Shown here in pieces: positions 8,682-18,620 of a stretch of 64,000 nt of DNA. The stretch is from Shewanella livingstonensis. GTDB lineage: Bacteria > Pseudomonadota > Gammaproteobacteria > Enterobacterales > Shewanellaceae. The stretch lies in contig NZ_CP034015.1 of the NCBI RefSeq assembly GCF_003855395.1, positions 1,374,001-1,438,000 on the forward strand. The letters run 5' to 3'. Under the pieces are notes generated by a model that was not told the origin of the DNA, made no database searches, and saw only the letters and a list, made by a program, of their open reading frames with translations. Made by a program: the position numbers and the translations under genes. Within the stretch, counting starts at the first letter, position 1. The number at the start of each line of letters is the position of its first letter.

Positions 8682-10055
8682 ATGATAATAGGTAAGAAAA
8701 CCGAACAGCTTCGTACCGGTGATTTGGTTCTGCATTGCGTTCAGGTCGAAGTGTTTCAAATAATGGATGATGGACTCAAAATGTCGGGTCACGGCACTAT
8801 TAAGGTTAACGATGTCGGGACAATCTACATGGAGTTCATTTGCACCACTAGTGAAAGTGTACCTCGTGCGATGTTTAGTGAAAGTCTACCTAAAGACCCT
8901 TTAAATGAAGAACACAAGTTGTATCTCCGTGCTCAAACAATTAGCGGCGACGTGTATGTGTCTGACGGTTTTTCTATCAAAATCAATATGAACTCATCGT
9001 TCCCACCAGTCCATCACTACATCTTCTTATCGTCGATTAATTGCTGTTCTACCGCTGAGCCGCATCAATCAAAAGAAGGTAATTACCTTTACTTTGAATT
9101 TACAGAGCATTTCAATATCCCTGCAAACAAGTCTAATTCAGTGGTTTCTAGCCTTGGTGGTGAGTCACACAGTCGGAATCAGACAGTACTGGAAATGGAT
9201 GGTTATTCAATATCTATGATCAAAAAGCTAGATTACACAGAAGTGAGTGTAACGGGATGCTTTGACCCTGAAGAACTCTTGACATGTTTAAAGTTCTATA
9301 TTGGGTTTTCTAGCGCATCTATGCCTCAGTTTGTTTATATGCTGAAGCGCATGGGTGAAGACGAACAAGAGATTATTTCCAGTATAGCTAACAATCAAAA
9401 GCGCCAGCGATCATCTAGCCCAATGGTCGAAATTGTTGCTGATAAAAAGTACAGAGACTCGGTTTACCACTACAAGTTATTAGACAATATAATCAGCCTG
9501 CACAAGAAGGACCCTAGGCAATTTGAGAGTATATATTCTCAATGGGAGAGGGTGTGGTGCTCATTCCAGTCAAATAATAGCATTATGACTCTAACCTTAT
9601 CGGTCGCTATCGAAGGACTGTTAAATGATATCTATATACCTGCTATCAAGGTAAAACAAAATAACTTAGAGTTGGAAGCTGAAATAAAGAAGGTCAAACA
9701 ACAGATTAAAACGCTTGATCTAAACGATGACCAACGCAATCGGATTCTGGGAAGCGTGAGTTACTGGAAGAATATTACAGCAACTAAAGCTTTAGATTAC
9801 TTGATTGAACATGGTGTAATAACAAGTGCAGATAAGAAGTTGTGGAAAGAGCTTCGCAATGAAAGTGCTCACCCTAAGGTCCGAGAAGATAATTTGGCTA
9901 AAGAAAAACTGGAACGAGAGAAAGTATTGTCCTGCTTAAACCTATTCCACAAAATCGTGTTGAATACACTAGCGTTTTCTGGGCCTATTTGGGTCTTACA
10001 AGCAGGTAAAGTGCCTACTTTGGAAGAGTTGATCCATACCGAAATCTTAAATTGA
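8682..10055 (+). CDS. HEPN-like domain protein, possible abortive-infection type defence protein
   Basis: A soluble 457-aa protein. Residues 1-240 are beta-strand rich (an ApeA-N-like or immunoglobulin-like sandwich would fit) and residues 270-440 are helical with charged segments. The helical part contains R392-N-E-S-A-H397, an R-x4-H motif that matches the catalytic signature of HEPN ribonucleases, including the ApeA phage-defence family. I infer an RNase effector gated by the N-terminal domain; I do not recognise the exact family. It shares a repeat-flanked cassette with a toxin/immunity pair, which favours a defence or competition role. No strong RBS precedes the ATG. Confidence 0.55.
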   Translation: MIIGKKTEQLRTGDLVLHCVQVEVFQIMDDGLKMSGHGTIKVNDVGTIYMEFICTTSESVPRAMFSESLPKDPLNEEHKLYLRAQTISGDVYVSDGFSIKINMNSSFPPVHHYIFLSSINCCSTAEPHQSKEGNYLYFEFTEHFNIPANKSNSVVSSLGGESHSRNQTVLEMDGYSISMIKKLDYTEVSVTGCFDPEELLTCLKFYIGFSSASMPQFVYMLKRMGEDEQEIISSIANNQKRQRSSSPMVEIVADKKYRDSVYHYKLLDNIISLHKKDPRQFESIYSQWERVWCSFQSNNSIMTLTLSVAIEGLLNDIYIPAIKVKQNNLELEAEIKKVKQQIKTLDLNDDQRNRILGSVSYWKNITATKALDYLIEHGVITSADKKLWKELRNESAHPKVREDNLAKEKLEREKVLSCLNLFHKIVLNTLAFSGPIWVLQAGKVPTLEELIHTEILN

Positions 10056-10559
10056 TGCGTACAGATTAACTTGCTTTGTTGAATAGTCTCCTGAGCCTCA
10101 ATGCTAGGTATTCAACTGTGTTGAATTCACTAGTAATGGGCAAGGTCTGCGATCCTAATGGGTAAGTCAAACCTAGCTCTAATTATCCAAAGTGTTTCAG
10201 CCGTGTAGCTAAAGATAAAGGGGTTCGGAGCGAATTTGAGATACTTTTTATCATCTAAGTTACTCGCAATAGACCAGATACTTTAACTTACTTCTGTCCA
10301 AAAAATCAGTTAGTGAATCACTCTACACCAGACTGATTCACGCGAGCCCCTAAAACCCGTCCCGATCCCCCGTTTGCGGCTATTCTGGGGCGGTGTTTTC
10401 CTTTAAGATGAATCAAATATCTAGAGAACTGATTCATGTCCCTGTTATGCCCATTCCAACTAGTTATATCTAGCGTTAATTAGTTTGTAGCCCCAAGAGC
10501 CGTTACTAATAGAATAGCTAATCCGAATCTAGCTAATAAGAATGAATTATCTAACACGT
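10056..10559. other. Intergenic stretch, nothing recognised
   Basis: About 500 bases from the HEPN-like gene to the tail of repeat C. It includes a C-rich patch near 10345-10385 (cccgatcccccg), unlike the AT-rich surroundings, but no tRNA, terminator or coding frame that I can support. Confidence 0.35.
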
Positions 10560-10939
10560 TTTTGTCCAATAACGAGTTAGTCTTAGCTTTCAAATGTCCA
10601 AATTCAACTCTGAACTTGAGGCCGTTGAAGAAGATGACGTGAGCTGGCCATGGATGGCCAGCTAGCTTTGGAGGGGAAGGGACGCCCCATCTGAAGCGTT
10701 AGCATTTTCGAATAAGGCCGAAGAACACTAAAATGAAGTTAAAAGCTGGATCAATTTCCGTCGCGACCTTTTCGTTCTTCAGAAAATGTTGCCGGAACGG
10801 CAGGGGTGATCCAAGAGGGGATTGCTGTTGATCCCCTTTTGGCCTGTGCAGGGTGGAACCTTGCGATCTTAGTTCAAACGAAGTTTGAAAATTCTGCTGT
10901 GGGCGAAGCACCACAATGTTGTTGTCCGCAGGCCATCAT
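10560..10939 (-). repeat. Dispersed structured repeat, copy C (inverted relative to B)
   Basis: Read on the minus strand it has the same head-to-tail order as copies A, B, D and F. Its tail starts at about 10560 with a boundary motif on the plus strand (ACACGTTTTTGTCC, 10554-10567) resembling the one at copy B's tail. Arms are again compensated: on the plus strand CCAAGAGGGGAT pairs with ATCCCCTTTTGG, and AGCTGGCC with GGCCAGCT around 10640-10662. Part of the left module is present (a palindromic TTCAAACGAAGTTTGAA and CCTGTGCAGGGTGGAACC), but the REP-like insert seen in D, E and G is missing. Confidence 0.85.
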
Positions 10940-11026
10940 ATAATAAATTAAAACGATTATTCGATTAACACACCAACTAGGTTTATGATTTAATCGTCTC
11001 AATAATGAAGTTGATGAGGTCTAAAC

Positions 11027-11449
11027 ATGATAATAGCTTGCCCACACTGCGATACCTTAAATCGTGTTCCTGAAGAACGTCTTGAACAACAACCTACTTG
11101 TGGGAAATGTAAAAAGCCTGTCTTTATTGGTGAACCGATAGAGTTAACCACTACGAACTTTGCCCACCATGCTAATAAGTCTGAATTGCCATTAGTCGTC
11201 GACTTTTGGGCCAGTTGGTGCGGCCCGTGTAAAAGCTTTGCGCCTGTGTTTACCCAAGCTGCTAAAACCTGGGAACCCAAATTTCGTTTTGGTAAACTCA
11301 ACACAGAAGAGCAACAAGCTTTAGCTGCGCAGTTTAATATCCGCTCGATCCCAACGTTAATGGTATTTAAACAAGGTAAAGTGATTGCCCAACAATCCGG
11401 TGCCATGCCAGCATCGTCGTTTAACCAATGGCTAGAGTCGCTCAAATAA
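11027..11449 (+). CDS. trxC: Thioredoxin 2
   Basis: The 140-aa protein has the N-terminal zinc site that distinguishes TrxC from TrxA (CPHC at residues 5-8 and CGKC near residues 26-29), then the thioredoxin fold with the redox motif WASWCGPCK near residues 62-70 and the cis-proline loop SIPTLMVF near residues 107-114. It reduces cytoplasmic disulfides through thioredoxin reductase and is part of the oxidative stress response in enterobacteria. The gene is monocistronic and followed by an intrinsic terminator. Confidence 0.95.
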   Translation: MIIACPHCDTLNRVPEERLEQQPTCGKCKKPVFIGEPIELTTTNFAHHANKSELPLVVDFWASWCGPCKSFAPVFTQAAKTWEPKFRFGKLNTEEQQALAAQFNIRSIPTLMVFKQGKVIAQQSGAMPASSFNQWLESLK

Positions 11450-11486
11450 TCTCTAAAAAGTTATGATCAGGCTCCGGGTATGATAG

Positions 11487-11514
11487 AAAACGCGATAATA
11501 TTTCGCGTTTTTTT
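11487..11514 (+). terminator. Rho-independent terminator of trxC
   Basis: AAAACGCGA at 11487-11495 pairs perfectly with TCGCGTTTT at 11503-11511 across a 7-base loop and runs into a T tract. It lies 38 bases after the trxC stop. Confidence 0.85.
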
Positions 11515-11747
11515 ATGAGTAATCTGAATATCACTGAGTATGAATTTACATAGCCTATGAGTCTCACAAGTATTGCTGGCATTAGCCATATTGTTGGGTA
11601 TTTGCAGTGAGTTAAGCGTCACAATGATGTCGGCTGTTAGCCTTAATATTAATAACCAAATGTGTTATTTTTTAATGTTTATAAATTTACGTAAAAGCAG
11701 TTATTCGTGATAATTTATCCTTAACTCAACATCATAATGGAATATGA

Positions 11748-12503
11748 ATGCGTAATTTACTTTTCGTTTTACTTCTCACCTTAACTGGATGTGCAAGCCA
11801 GCCAGAACCTTTCAGTGTGGTGATTGATCCACTCTCAGCAAACACAATTGTTTATAGTGGCGAAATCACCGCTGATAATGTCGCCTCTTTTGAGCAACTC
11901 CTCACTAACAGCCCAACAAAAATAGAATCACTGATCATCAATAGTGGTGGCGGTGAAGTATTCGCAGGCATTCGATTTGGTGAGCTGGTATATCAATACA
12001 AGTTAAAGGTGATAGTTGACAAAGCCTGTGCATCATCTTGTGCTAATTATATTGCTACAGCCAGTAATGATGTCACGGTCAGAGAAGGCGGCCTATTAGG
12101 CTGGCATGGCGGTGCATTACAACCGATTTATGCCCCGATTTTTAATAACCAACGTACTAACAAGAGGTTGCGCAAAGATGCAAATGACTTCTTGACTAGG
12201 TGGCAGCAAGCCGAGCTCGACTTTTTCAACAAGGTAAAGGTGAATCAGATTGTGACGGTGATAGGTATGATGCCGGGGTTACACGATAAAAGAGACGCGC
12301 AGTTATTTAGTTATGATCAGAAAACCTTAAAGCGATTAGGCTTACACATTACCTATGAAGGTGAGCAAGCAACACATTCACGTTCTGGTGAGTATGTGGT
12401 GCAAATATTTAGCATATCGCCTGAGGTATTAGATTTGCTGTTAATTCAACATAGTAAGATTTTAGAACAAGAAAAGATTAGCTTGTTATCACAAGGGTTT
12501 TGA
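11748..12503 (+). CDS. Lipoprotein with ClpP/crotonase-like (COG3904-type) fold
   Basis: The 251-aa product starts with a lipoprotein signal ending in the lipobox LTGC (Cys15). The mature part begins with beta strands and the pattern LIINSGGGEVFAGIRFGELV near residues 64-83, followed by VDKACASSCANYIATA near residues 95-110. This is the usual layout of ClpP-like periplasmic proteins: a glycine-rich oxyanion strand, then a segment with SS where ClpP proteases have the catalytic serine. Whether it is an active peptidase is not known. It ends 5 bases before the DUF3465 gene and is likely co-transcribed with it. Confidence 0.65.
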   Translation: MRNLLFVLLLTLTGCASQPEPFSVVIDPLSANTIVYSGEITADNVASFEQLLTNSPTKIESLIINSGGGEVFAGIRFGELVYQYKLKVIVDKACASSCANYIATASNDVTVREGGLLGWHGGALQPIYAPIFNNQRTNKRLRKDANDFLTRWQQAELDFFNKVKVNQIVTVIGMMPGLHDKRDAQLFSYDQKTLKRLGLHITYEGEQATHSRSGEYVVQIFSISPEVLDLLLIQHSKILEQEKISLLSQGF

Positions 12504-12508
12504 TAATC

Positions 12509-12961
12509 ATGAAAAAAATACTGCTCATTGGCTTACTCGGCATCGCGTTATTTAGCTATTTAGACAAAAACGTTCAAACCACCCAAATTGTACAAAATGT
12601 TTATGCTGGCTATACCGTTGATAGTGAAAGTAATAGTGCCTTACAAAATGCCATTGATAATCGACAAAGTAATGTTCAAGTAGCGGGGACTGGTGAGGTA
12701 ACAAAAATGCTCTCCGATGATCTAAAAGGCAGTCGTCATCAACGGTTTATTTTAAAAATAGCCAGTGGAACGACCTTGCTGGTTGCTCATAATATCGATT
12801 TAGCATCACGTATAGACGGCCTAAATGTTGGCGATACCGTCGAGTTTTACGGTGTTTATGAATTTAATAACAAAGGTGGTGTCATCCATTGGACTCACCA
12901 CGACCCACGCGGAAAGCACCAAGGCGGCTGGTTGAAGCACAATGGCAGTGTCTATCAGTAA
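12509..12961 (+). CDS. DUF3465 family protein
   Basis: I chose ATG 12509 because AAGGG at 12493-12497 is well placed for it; a TTG at 12500 would overlap the previous stop. The 150-aa protein has one N-terminal hydrophobic segment (signal or anchor), a central beta-barrel-like domain with VQVAGTGEVTKML near residues 51-63, and the DUF3465 hallmark HWTHHDPRGKHQGGW near residues 128-142. The fold looks OB-like, but the function is unknown. A diverged copy of its last codons is present downstream at 14588-14647. Confidence 0.8.
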   Translation: MKKILLIGLLGIALFSYLDKNVQTTQIVQNVYAGYTVDSESNSALQNAIDNRQSNVQVAGTGEVTKMLSDDLKGSRHQRFILKIASGTTLLVAHNIDLASRIDGLNVGDTVEFYGVYEFNNKGGVIHWTHHDPRGKHQGGWLKHNGSVYQ

Positions 12962-13080
12962 ATGGCAGAAGGCTTAATATATTTAGTTTTTCCAATCTTA
13001 CTGTGATGTTTAATGCATTACGTTTTATATAGAAATGTTATAAAAATTGAACAATCGATTTTTAACAAAGGAACGTTTTA

Positions 13081-14571
13081 ATGCGATACGAAGTAGAAGA
13101 ATTGGAGTTAGCTTTCATTGACTTGGTCAAACGGGAAAGACCAATAGCAGCTATATTTACGGTTATTATCAGTTTTCTGCCTGCGCTCTTTTTAGTTAAT
13201 GTTGTTGAACAATATTTTATACTTAATGTGGTAGCAATTATATTTTGTATGCCAGCAATCATGGGTTTTTTTGTGCGTTATTTTGGCCGTTTATATTCAG
13301 GTGCATCTCGTGTTCCTTTAACCATGGTTTATATATTTTTATATTTTTGGTTTGGTATTTATTCGGAAGCCAAAACATTTTGGTTTTTGGTTATGCCTAT
13401 ATCTGCGGCCGTTTTATATACAATCAGTAGAGTTAAATTATCAAGAAGCCAAGAGTTTGCTATACAACATCATTTACTAAAACCTTTTGATGTTAAAGTT
13501 GATTCGAACGTAAAAAAAATATTCATTCCTCTTTTGTCTATTAGTTTCATTGTGACTATTGGGCTATATCTCTGGACAAATAAATCAAGTAAATGTTTGG
13601 AAGATATCGAATCGAACAATAAATCATCAATAGTTGCAAGTTGCACATTTGATAAATACAACACATTAGAGGCGTTTTTTGACGCAGATGAAGACGTTTT
13701 AATCAATTCATTTGGCACATTCCAGAGCCCGACCGCGGAGGCTATGTTAATAAAACAAAAAGCTGAGTCAGGCGAACCATTCTATCAACAACTCTATTGG
13801 GTTATGTTAAAAATTATCTATCAATCAGTAACAAGCGAGAGCGTATCCCTTGCTAATATTTTTTATAACGAGGAAGAGCATTGGTTAACTATTGCTGCGG
13901 ATAGTGGATTTGAACCCGCAATGAAAATTAACATTCATTCTATTTTAAGATCTGAGCCGACTACAACAAAGCAAAAAAATCAAGCTATAGAGTTAGCGAT
14001 AAAACTCATTGAAAAAAATGCTAAACATAAAAACTTACTAGATAGATCTCATACTCTTATTACAGAGCAAGATGTTGAGGATTTATATGTTAGACAATCT
14101 AATAATCTTGAATCACTAGAATTTGAGCAGCTAGAGAATATTCTACATGCCTTTAAACATGGGGTATATTTTTACTATTTGTCTGATTTTGATAATCAAG
14201 TGAATGTATCTCATGGCCACAAAAAAAGCATTAAAGTGACAAGGCAGCTAGATCAAAGTATTGATGTGTTAAAAATAATGTCTGAGAAATTTAAAAATGC
14301 TGATGCTTCATATAGTGTATTTAAGATGTTATTGGGCAAAAGTGATTCGATTGAAGTGATAAAGTATCTTACTCGCGCCGCTGAACAGGGACGCACTGAT
14401 GCATATACTAAGTTAGGCATTTACTATTATTGCTTAAATCAAAAGGTCGACAGTTTAACTTGGTTAAAAAAGGCTATTGAAATGAGTGACACCGCAGCGA
14501 TTGAAATTCAAAGCAAAGTTATTCGCAATGAACCAATACCAGAATGTAGCGGAAATACGATAAAACTGTAG
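13081..14571 (+). CDS. Membrane protein with cytoplasmic-type Sel1-like repeat tail, unknown function
   Basis: The 496-aa product has two pairs of membrane segments in residues 20-125 and another near residues 145-165, followed by a long helical soluble part. Near the C-terminus the segment YLTRAAEQGRTDAYTKLGIYYYCLNQ (residues 437-462, in two steps of the helix pair) matches a Sel1-like tetratricopeptide repeat, with SLTWLKKAIEMSDTAAI starting a second. Such repeats bind protein partners. The gene is more AT-rich than its neighbours and is bracketed by a DUF3465 gene and a DUF3465 fragment, which suggests insertion into a duplicated locus. Confidence 0.6.
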   Translation: MRYEVEELELAFIDLVKRERPIAAIFTVIISFLPALFLVNVVEQYFILNVVAIIFCMPAIMGFFVRYFGRLYSGASRVPLTMVYIFLYFWFGIYSEAKTFWFLVMPISAAVLYTISRVKLSRSQEFAIQHHLLKPFDVKVDSNVKKIFIPLLSISFIVTIGLYLWTNKSSKCLEDIESNNKSSIVASCTFDKYNTLEAFFDADEDVLINSFGTFQSPTAEAMLIKQKAESGEPFYQQLYWVMLKIIYQSVTSESVSLANIFYNEEEHWLTIAADSGFEPAMKINIHSILRSEPTTTKQKNQAIELAIKLIEKNAKHKNLLDRSHTLITEQDVEDLYVRQSNNLESLEFEQLENILHAFKHGVYFYYLSDFDNQVNVSHGHKKSIKVTRQLDQSIDVLKIMSEKFKNADASYSVFKMLLGKSDSIEVIKYLTRAAEQGRTDAYTKLGIYYYCLNQKVDSLTWLKKAIEMSDTAAIEIQSKVIRNEPIPECSGNTIKL

Positions 14572-14587
14572 GCATCACATATGAATT

Positions 14588-14647
14588 TACCCAAGCGAAC
14601 ATCATCAGGGCGGCTGGTTGAAACATAATGGCAACGCTTATCAGTAA
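14588..14647 (+). pseudogene. 3' remnant of a second DUF3465 gene
   Basis: These 60 bases translate to YPSEHHQGGWLKHNGNAYQ and a stop, matching the last codons of the intact DUF3465 gene (KHQGGWLKHNGSVYQ, stop) at protein and DNA level. No upstream part of the gene remains in frame. The remnant lies 16 bases after the Sel1-like membrane gene. Confidence 0.75.
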
Positions 14648-14685
14648 ATCTGTCGATTTTTGCTAAGTTTATTTGGGGTTTAAAA

Positions 14686-14718
14686 CTGGATTCCGACTCA
14701 GAAGCATTGCCGGAATGA
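14686..14718 (+). repeat. Solitary REP-like palindrome
   Basis: CTGGATTCCG...GCATTGCCGGAATGA is the same module found inside repeat copies D, E and G (CTGGATTCCGGCTC...GCCGGAATGAC). The pairing TTCCG/CGGAA forms an imperfect hairpin typical of REP sequences. Confidence 0.6.
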
Positions 14719-14771
14719 AAGTTGATTTGATTAATGTCGCGTGGGCTTTTACGCTTATTAGGCCGTAAATA

Positions 14772-14803
14772 ATGAGTGTTCCTGATTGTTCAGGAACACT
14801 CAT
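14772..14803 (+). terminator. Perfect 14-bp hairpin between convergent genes
   Basis: ATGAGTGTTCCTGA (14772-14785) and TCAGGAACACTCAT (14790-14803) pair perfectly across a 4-base loop. There is no T tract, so termination efficiency is uncertain. It lies between the DUF3465 remnant and the 3' end of metH. Confidence 0.5.
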
Positions 14804-14833
14804 ATTCAGCTTCACTCTTTATTCATGATCACT

Positions 14834-14918
14834 GTCTACTCTGTGCAGCTATCTATTCTGGATCGCACTCTACTCAGGGTCATTCTCTACTCTGGATCAT
14901 TCTTTACTCTGGATCATA
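14834..14918 (-). repeat. 17-bp tandem repeat overlapping the metH stop
   Basis: About five degenerate 17-base units run from about 14834 to 14918. The clearest are CTCTACTCAGGGTCATT (14868), CTCTACTCTGGATCATT (14885) and CTTTACTCTGGATCATA (14902). The last unit contains the final metH codons and stop on the minus strand, so the array looks like slippage copies of the gene end. Confidence 0.65.
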
Positions 14919-17900
14919 GTCCAATATTGGTGACAACCATCGTTCAGTCTCTTCAAGCGTCATGCCCTTACGTTTGGCATAATCTTCAACCTGATCTTTA
15001 CCAATATTAGTCACGCCAAAATAGCGTGATTTGGGATGGGCAAAGTACCAGCCAGAAACCGCTGCGGTGGGGTACATGGCAAAGCTTTCGGTGATGTTCA
15101 AGTCGATAGTTTCATCGGGTTTGAGTAAATCCCACAATAAGCCTTTTTCGGTGTGATCTGGGCAAGCAGGGTAACCTGGTGCAGGGCGAATGCCTTTATA
15201 ACGCTCGCGAATTAACGCTTCGTTATCTAACACCTCATCTGCGGCATAACCCCAAAACTCTTTACGAACACGTTCGTGCATACGCTCGGCAAAAGCTTCG
15301 GCTAAACGGTCTGCTAAGCATTTGAGCATAATCGCGTTGTAGTCATCGTGATTGGCTTCAAAGCGGGCAACATGTTCATCAATACCGTGCCCCGTCGTTA
15401 CCGCAAAACCGCCCATGTAATCAGCAACACCTGAATCTTTTGGTGCAACAAAGTCTGATAAACAGAAGTTGTCGTTACCGACGCGTTCAAGCTGCATCCG
15501 CAGATGATGAGTGGTCATTTCTAATGTGGTGCGGCTTTCATCGGTATACAGTTCAATGTCGTCATGGTTGACGGTATTGGCTGGAAATAAACCGATCACG
15601 GCTTTGGCGGTAAGCCACTTTTCAGCAATAATTTGCTTCAACATAGCTTGACCATCGGCAAATAATTTAACCGCTTCTTCACCGACCACTTTGTCTTTTA
15701 AAATTTCTGGGTAATGGCCGTGTAACTCCCAGCTTCTAAAGAAGGGTGTCCAGTCGATACGTTCAACTAAGTCGTCCAGCGGGTAGTCATCAAATACTTG
15801 CCGACCTAACACATTAGGCGTAAACGGGGTGTAGTTTTCCCAGTCGTGTTTGCAACGGTTTTCACGTGCCGCATCAATTGACACAATAATTTTACGCTTA
15901 GTTTGCGACAAGCGTTTTTCGCGCATGATGTCGTATTCGGCGTAGGCTTCATCAATAGTGGCCTGGCGGGTGGCGTTGTTAATCAGTTTCGATACCATAG
16001 GCACTGCGCGCGATGCATCGGCAATATAGATAGCACCGTGTGGATAATGCGGCGCTATTTTCACAGCCGTATGAATTTTAGAGCAAGTAGCACCGCCGAT
16101 AATGGCCGGAATGGTTAAGCCTTCGCGGTGGAAGGTTTTGACGTTATGCACCATTTCGTCCAGGCTTGGCGTGATAAGCCCTGACATACCGATGATGTCG
16201 ATATTATGTTCTTTAACTGCATCGAGAATTTTATCAACCGATACCATTACCCCAAGGTCGACCACTTCATAACCGTTACAGGCAAGCACCACGCCGACGA
16301 TATTTTTACCGATGTCGTGCACATCACCTTTTACCGTGACCATTAAAATTCTGCCGTTTGACTGGCCAGCCACTTTTTCAAGTTCGATATAAGGGTTTAA
16401 GTAAGCAACCGCTTTTTTCATTACCCGAGCCGATTTTACCACTTGCGGTAAGAACATCTTGCCCGCGCCAAATAAGTCGCCAACTACGTTCATACCATCC
16501 ATAAGCGCCCCTTCAATCACGTCAAGTGGTCGAGTGGCTTCTTGGCGGGCGGCTTCGGTGTCTTCGTCAATAAATTCGGTAATACCTTTAACCAATGCGT
16601 GCGATAAACGCTTTGATACTGGCCAACTACGCCAGGCTAAATCTTCTTTTTTACTCACCAGCAGACCGTCGCCACGGAACTGCTCTGCTATGTCTAATAA
16701 CTGTTCGGTATTACTAGAGTCGGCAATCGGACAAGGTAGGTTTTGTACTACGTTTTCAACCCGTATTTTAAGCTCTGGGTCAATATCATCGTATATGGCT
16801 AACTGGCCGGCGTTAACAATACCCATGTCCATGCCAGCTTGAATCGCATGGTATAAAAATACCGCGTGAATGGCTTCACGTACTGGGTTGTTACCCCGAA
16901 ACGAGAATGACACGTTAGACACACCGCCCGAGATCATCGCATGGGGCAGGGTATTTTTTATGTCTTTAATAGACTCAATAAAGTCGACGGCATAGTTGTC
17001 GTGCTCGTCAATACCGGTGGCAATGGCAAAGATGTTAGGGTCAAAAATAATGTCTTCTGGCGGGAAGCCAACCACATCGACCAAAATACGGTAAGCACGG
17101 GTACATATTTGAGTTTTACGCTCGCGCGTGTCAGCTTGGCCTTGCTCGTCAAACGCCATAACAATGGCTGCGGCGCCATAACGTTTAACTAAAGTGGCTT
17201 GTTTTATAAAGGCTTCTTCGCCTTCTTTCATTGAAATTGAGTTTACAATCGATTTGCCTTGCACGCATTTAAGGCCGGCTTCAATCACTTCCCATTTTGA
17301 TGAGTCGATCATGATAGGCACGCGTGATATATCAGGCTCAGAGGCGATTAAGTTTAAAAACTTAGCCATCGACGCCGCGCCATCTAGCATGCCTTCGTCC
17401 ATGTTGACGTCGATAATTTGCGCGCCGTTTTCAACCTGCTCGCGCACTACATCTAAGGCTTCTTCAAACTTTTCTTCTTTAATTAAACGTAAAAATTTGG
17501 CTGATCCGGTCACGTTAGCGCGTTCGCCCACGTTGACAAATAGCGAGTTTTTATCAATGGTTAGCGGCTCTAAACCCGATAAGCGGCATGCAACAGGAAT
17601 GTCGGGTAATACCCGTGGTGCGTGGCGTAATACTGATTCACGAATGGCTTTTATGTGGCTTGGCGTACTACCACAGCAACCACCGACAATGTTGAGCATG
17701 CCTTCTTGTGCCCATTGATTTATGACTTCGGCCATTTCTTCTGGGGTTTCGTCGTAGCCACCAAACTCGTTGGGTAAACCGGCATTTGGGTGGGCAGACA
17801 CATAACATTCGGCAATACGCGACAATTCTTCAACGTATGGGCGTAACTCTTTTGGCCCAAGGGCGCAGTTAAGGCCAATCGATAACGGCTTAATATGGCG

Positions 17901-18620
17901 CAGTGAGTTATAAAAGGCTTCGGTAGTTTGGCCTGTGAGTGTACGGCCAGAGGCGTCAGTAATGGTGCCTGATATCATGACCGGTAGGCGTTCGCCTATG
18001 TTGTCGAACACGGTTTCGATAGCAAATAGGGCGGCTTTGGCATTTAAGGTATCAAATATGGTTTCAACCATAATGATGTCGGCGCCACCTTCAATCAGCG
18101 CGCTAGTCGATTCTACATAGGCTTCGACCAGTTGATCAAAACTGACATTACGAAAAGCAGGGTCGTTAACATCTGGGCTGATAGAACAGGTACGGTTGGT
18201 TGGGCCTAAAACCCCTGCTACATAACGCTGATAACCTGTTTGCGCTGCCACTTCATCTGCCGCCTGGCGGGCGACTCGGGCACCTTCAAGATTAATTTCA
18301 GCCGACAAAGCTTGCATGTCGTAATCGGCCATGGCGATGGTGGTGGCGTTAAAGGTGTTGGTTTCAATGATGTCGGCACCGTCAAGCAGGTATTTGACAT
18401 GAATGGCTTTAATCAGCCCTGGTTGGCTGAGCACTAATAAGTCATTGTTACCTTTAACATCGCAATGCCAATCTTTAAAACGTTCGCCGCGATAATCTTC
18501 TTCTTCCAACTTATGATCTTGGATCATGGTGCCCATCGCACCATCTAAAATCACAATACGCTCTGCTAACAATGCGTTAAGTTGTTCAAGTGTTTGACTG
18601 TGAGAAGTCGACTTCGCCAT
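14904..18620 (-). CDS. metH: Cobalamin-dependent methionine synthase
   Basis: At 1238 aa it is close to the usual 1227 of E. coli MetH. Domains are in order: homocysteine-binding barrel with [11 protein letters not shown] near residue 315 (two of the zinc cysteines), methyltetrahydrofolate-binding domain ([13 protein letters not shown] near residue 362), cobalamin cap and B12 domain with [14 protein letters not shown] near residues 765-778, where the His is the lower cobalt ligand, and the C-terminal activation domain with [12 protein letters not shown] near residue 1148. It methylates homocysteine to methionine. AAAAAGG precedes the ATG. It sits back to back with the cobalamin salvage genes that supply its cofactor. 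Confidence 0.98.
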   Translation of the reverse strand: MAKSTSHSQTLEQLNALLAERIVILDGAMGTMIQDHKLEEEDYRGERFKDWHCDVKGNNDLLVLSQPGLIKAIHVKYLLDGADIIETNTFNATTIAMADYDMQALSAEINLEGARVARQAADEVAAQTGYQRYVAGVLGPTNRTCSISPDVNDPAFRNVSFDQLVEAYVESTSALIEGGADIIMVETIFDTLNAKAALFAIETVFDNIGERLPVMISGTITDASGRTLTGQTTEAFYNSLRHIKPLSIGLNCALGPKELRPYVEELSRIAECYVSAHPNAGLPNEFGGYDETPEEMAEVINQWAQEGMLNIVGGCCGSTPSHIKAIRESVLRHAPRVLPDIPVACRLSGLEPLTIDKNSLFVNVGERANVTGSAKFLRLIKEEKFEEALDVVREQVENGAQIIDVNMDEGMLDGAASMAKFLNLIASEPDISRVPIMIDSSKWEVIEAGLKCVQGKSIVNSISMKEGEEAFIKQATLVKRYGAAAIVMAFDEQGQADTRERKTQICTRAYRILVDVVGFPPEDIIFDPNIFAIATGIDEHDNYAVDFIESIKDIKNTLPHAMISGGVSNVSFSFRGNNPVREAIHAVFLYHAIQAGMDMGIVNAGQLAIYDDIDPELKIRVENVVQNLPCPIADSSNTEQLLDIAEQFRGDGLLVSKKEDLAWRSWPVSKRLSHALVKGITEFIDEDTEAARQEATRPLDVIEGALMDGMNVVGDLFGAGKMFLPQVVKSARVMKKAVAYLNPYIELEKVAGQSNGRILMVTVKGDVHDIGKNIVGVVLACNGYEVVDLGVMVSVDKILDAVKEHNIDIIGMSGLITPSLDEMVHNVKTFHREGLTIPAIIGGATCSKIHTAVKIAPHYPHGAIYIADASRAVPMVSKLINNATRQATIDEAYAEYDIMREKRLSQTKRKIIVSIDAARENRCKHDWENYTPFTPNVLGRQVFDDYPLDDLVERIDWTPFFRSWELHGHYPEILKDKVVGEEAVKLFADGQAMLKQIIAEKWLTAKAVIGLFPANTVNHDDIELYTDESRTTLEMTTHHLRMQLERVGNDNFCLSDFVAPKDSGVADYMGGFAVTTGHGIDEHVARFEANHDDYNAIMLKCLADRLAEAFAERMHERVRKEFWGYAADEVLDNEALIRERYKGIRPAPGYPACPDHTEKGLLWDLLKPDETIDLNITESFAMYPTAAVSGWYFAHPKSRYFGVTNIGKDQVEDYAKRKGMTLEETERWLSPILDYDPE

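Noticed and set aside
10056..10559. A tRNA-like attachment site next to the B/C cassette
   Set aside because: The C-rich patch near 10345-10385 does not fold into a cloverleaf and no integrase gene is present.
18240..18437. Plus-strand frames within metH
   Set aside because: They are antisense to a strongly conserved gene and have no independent support.
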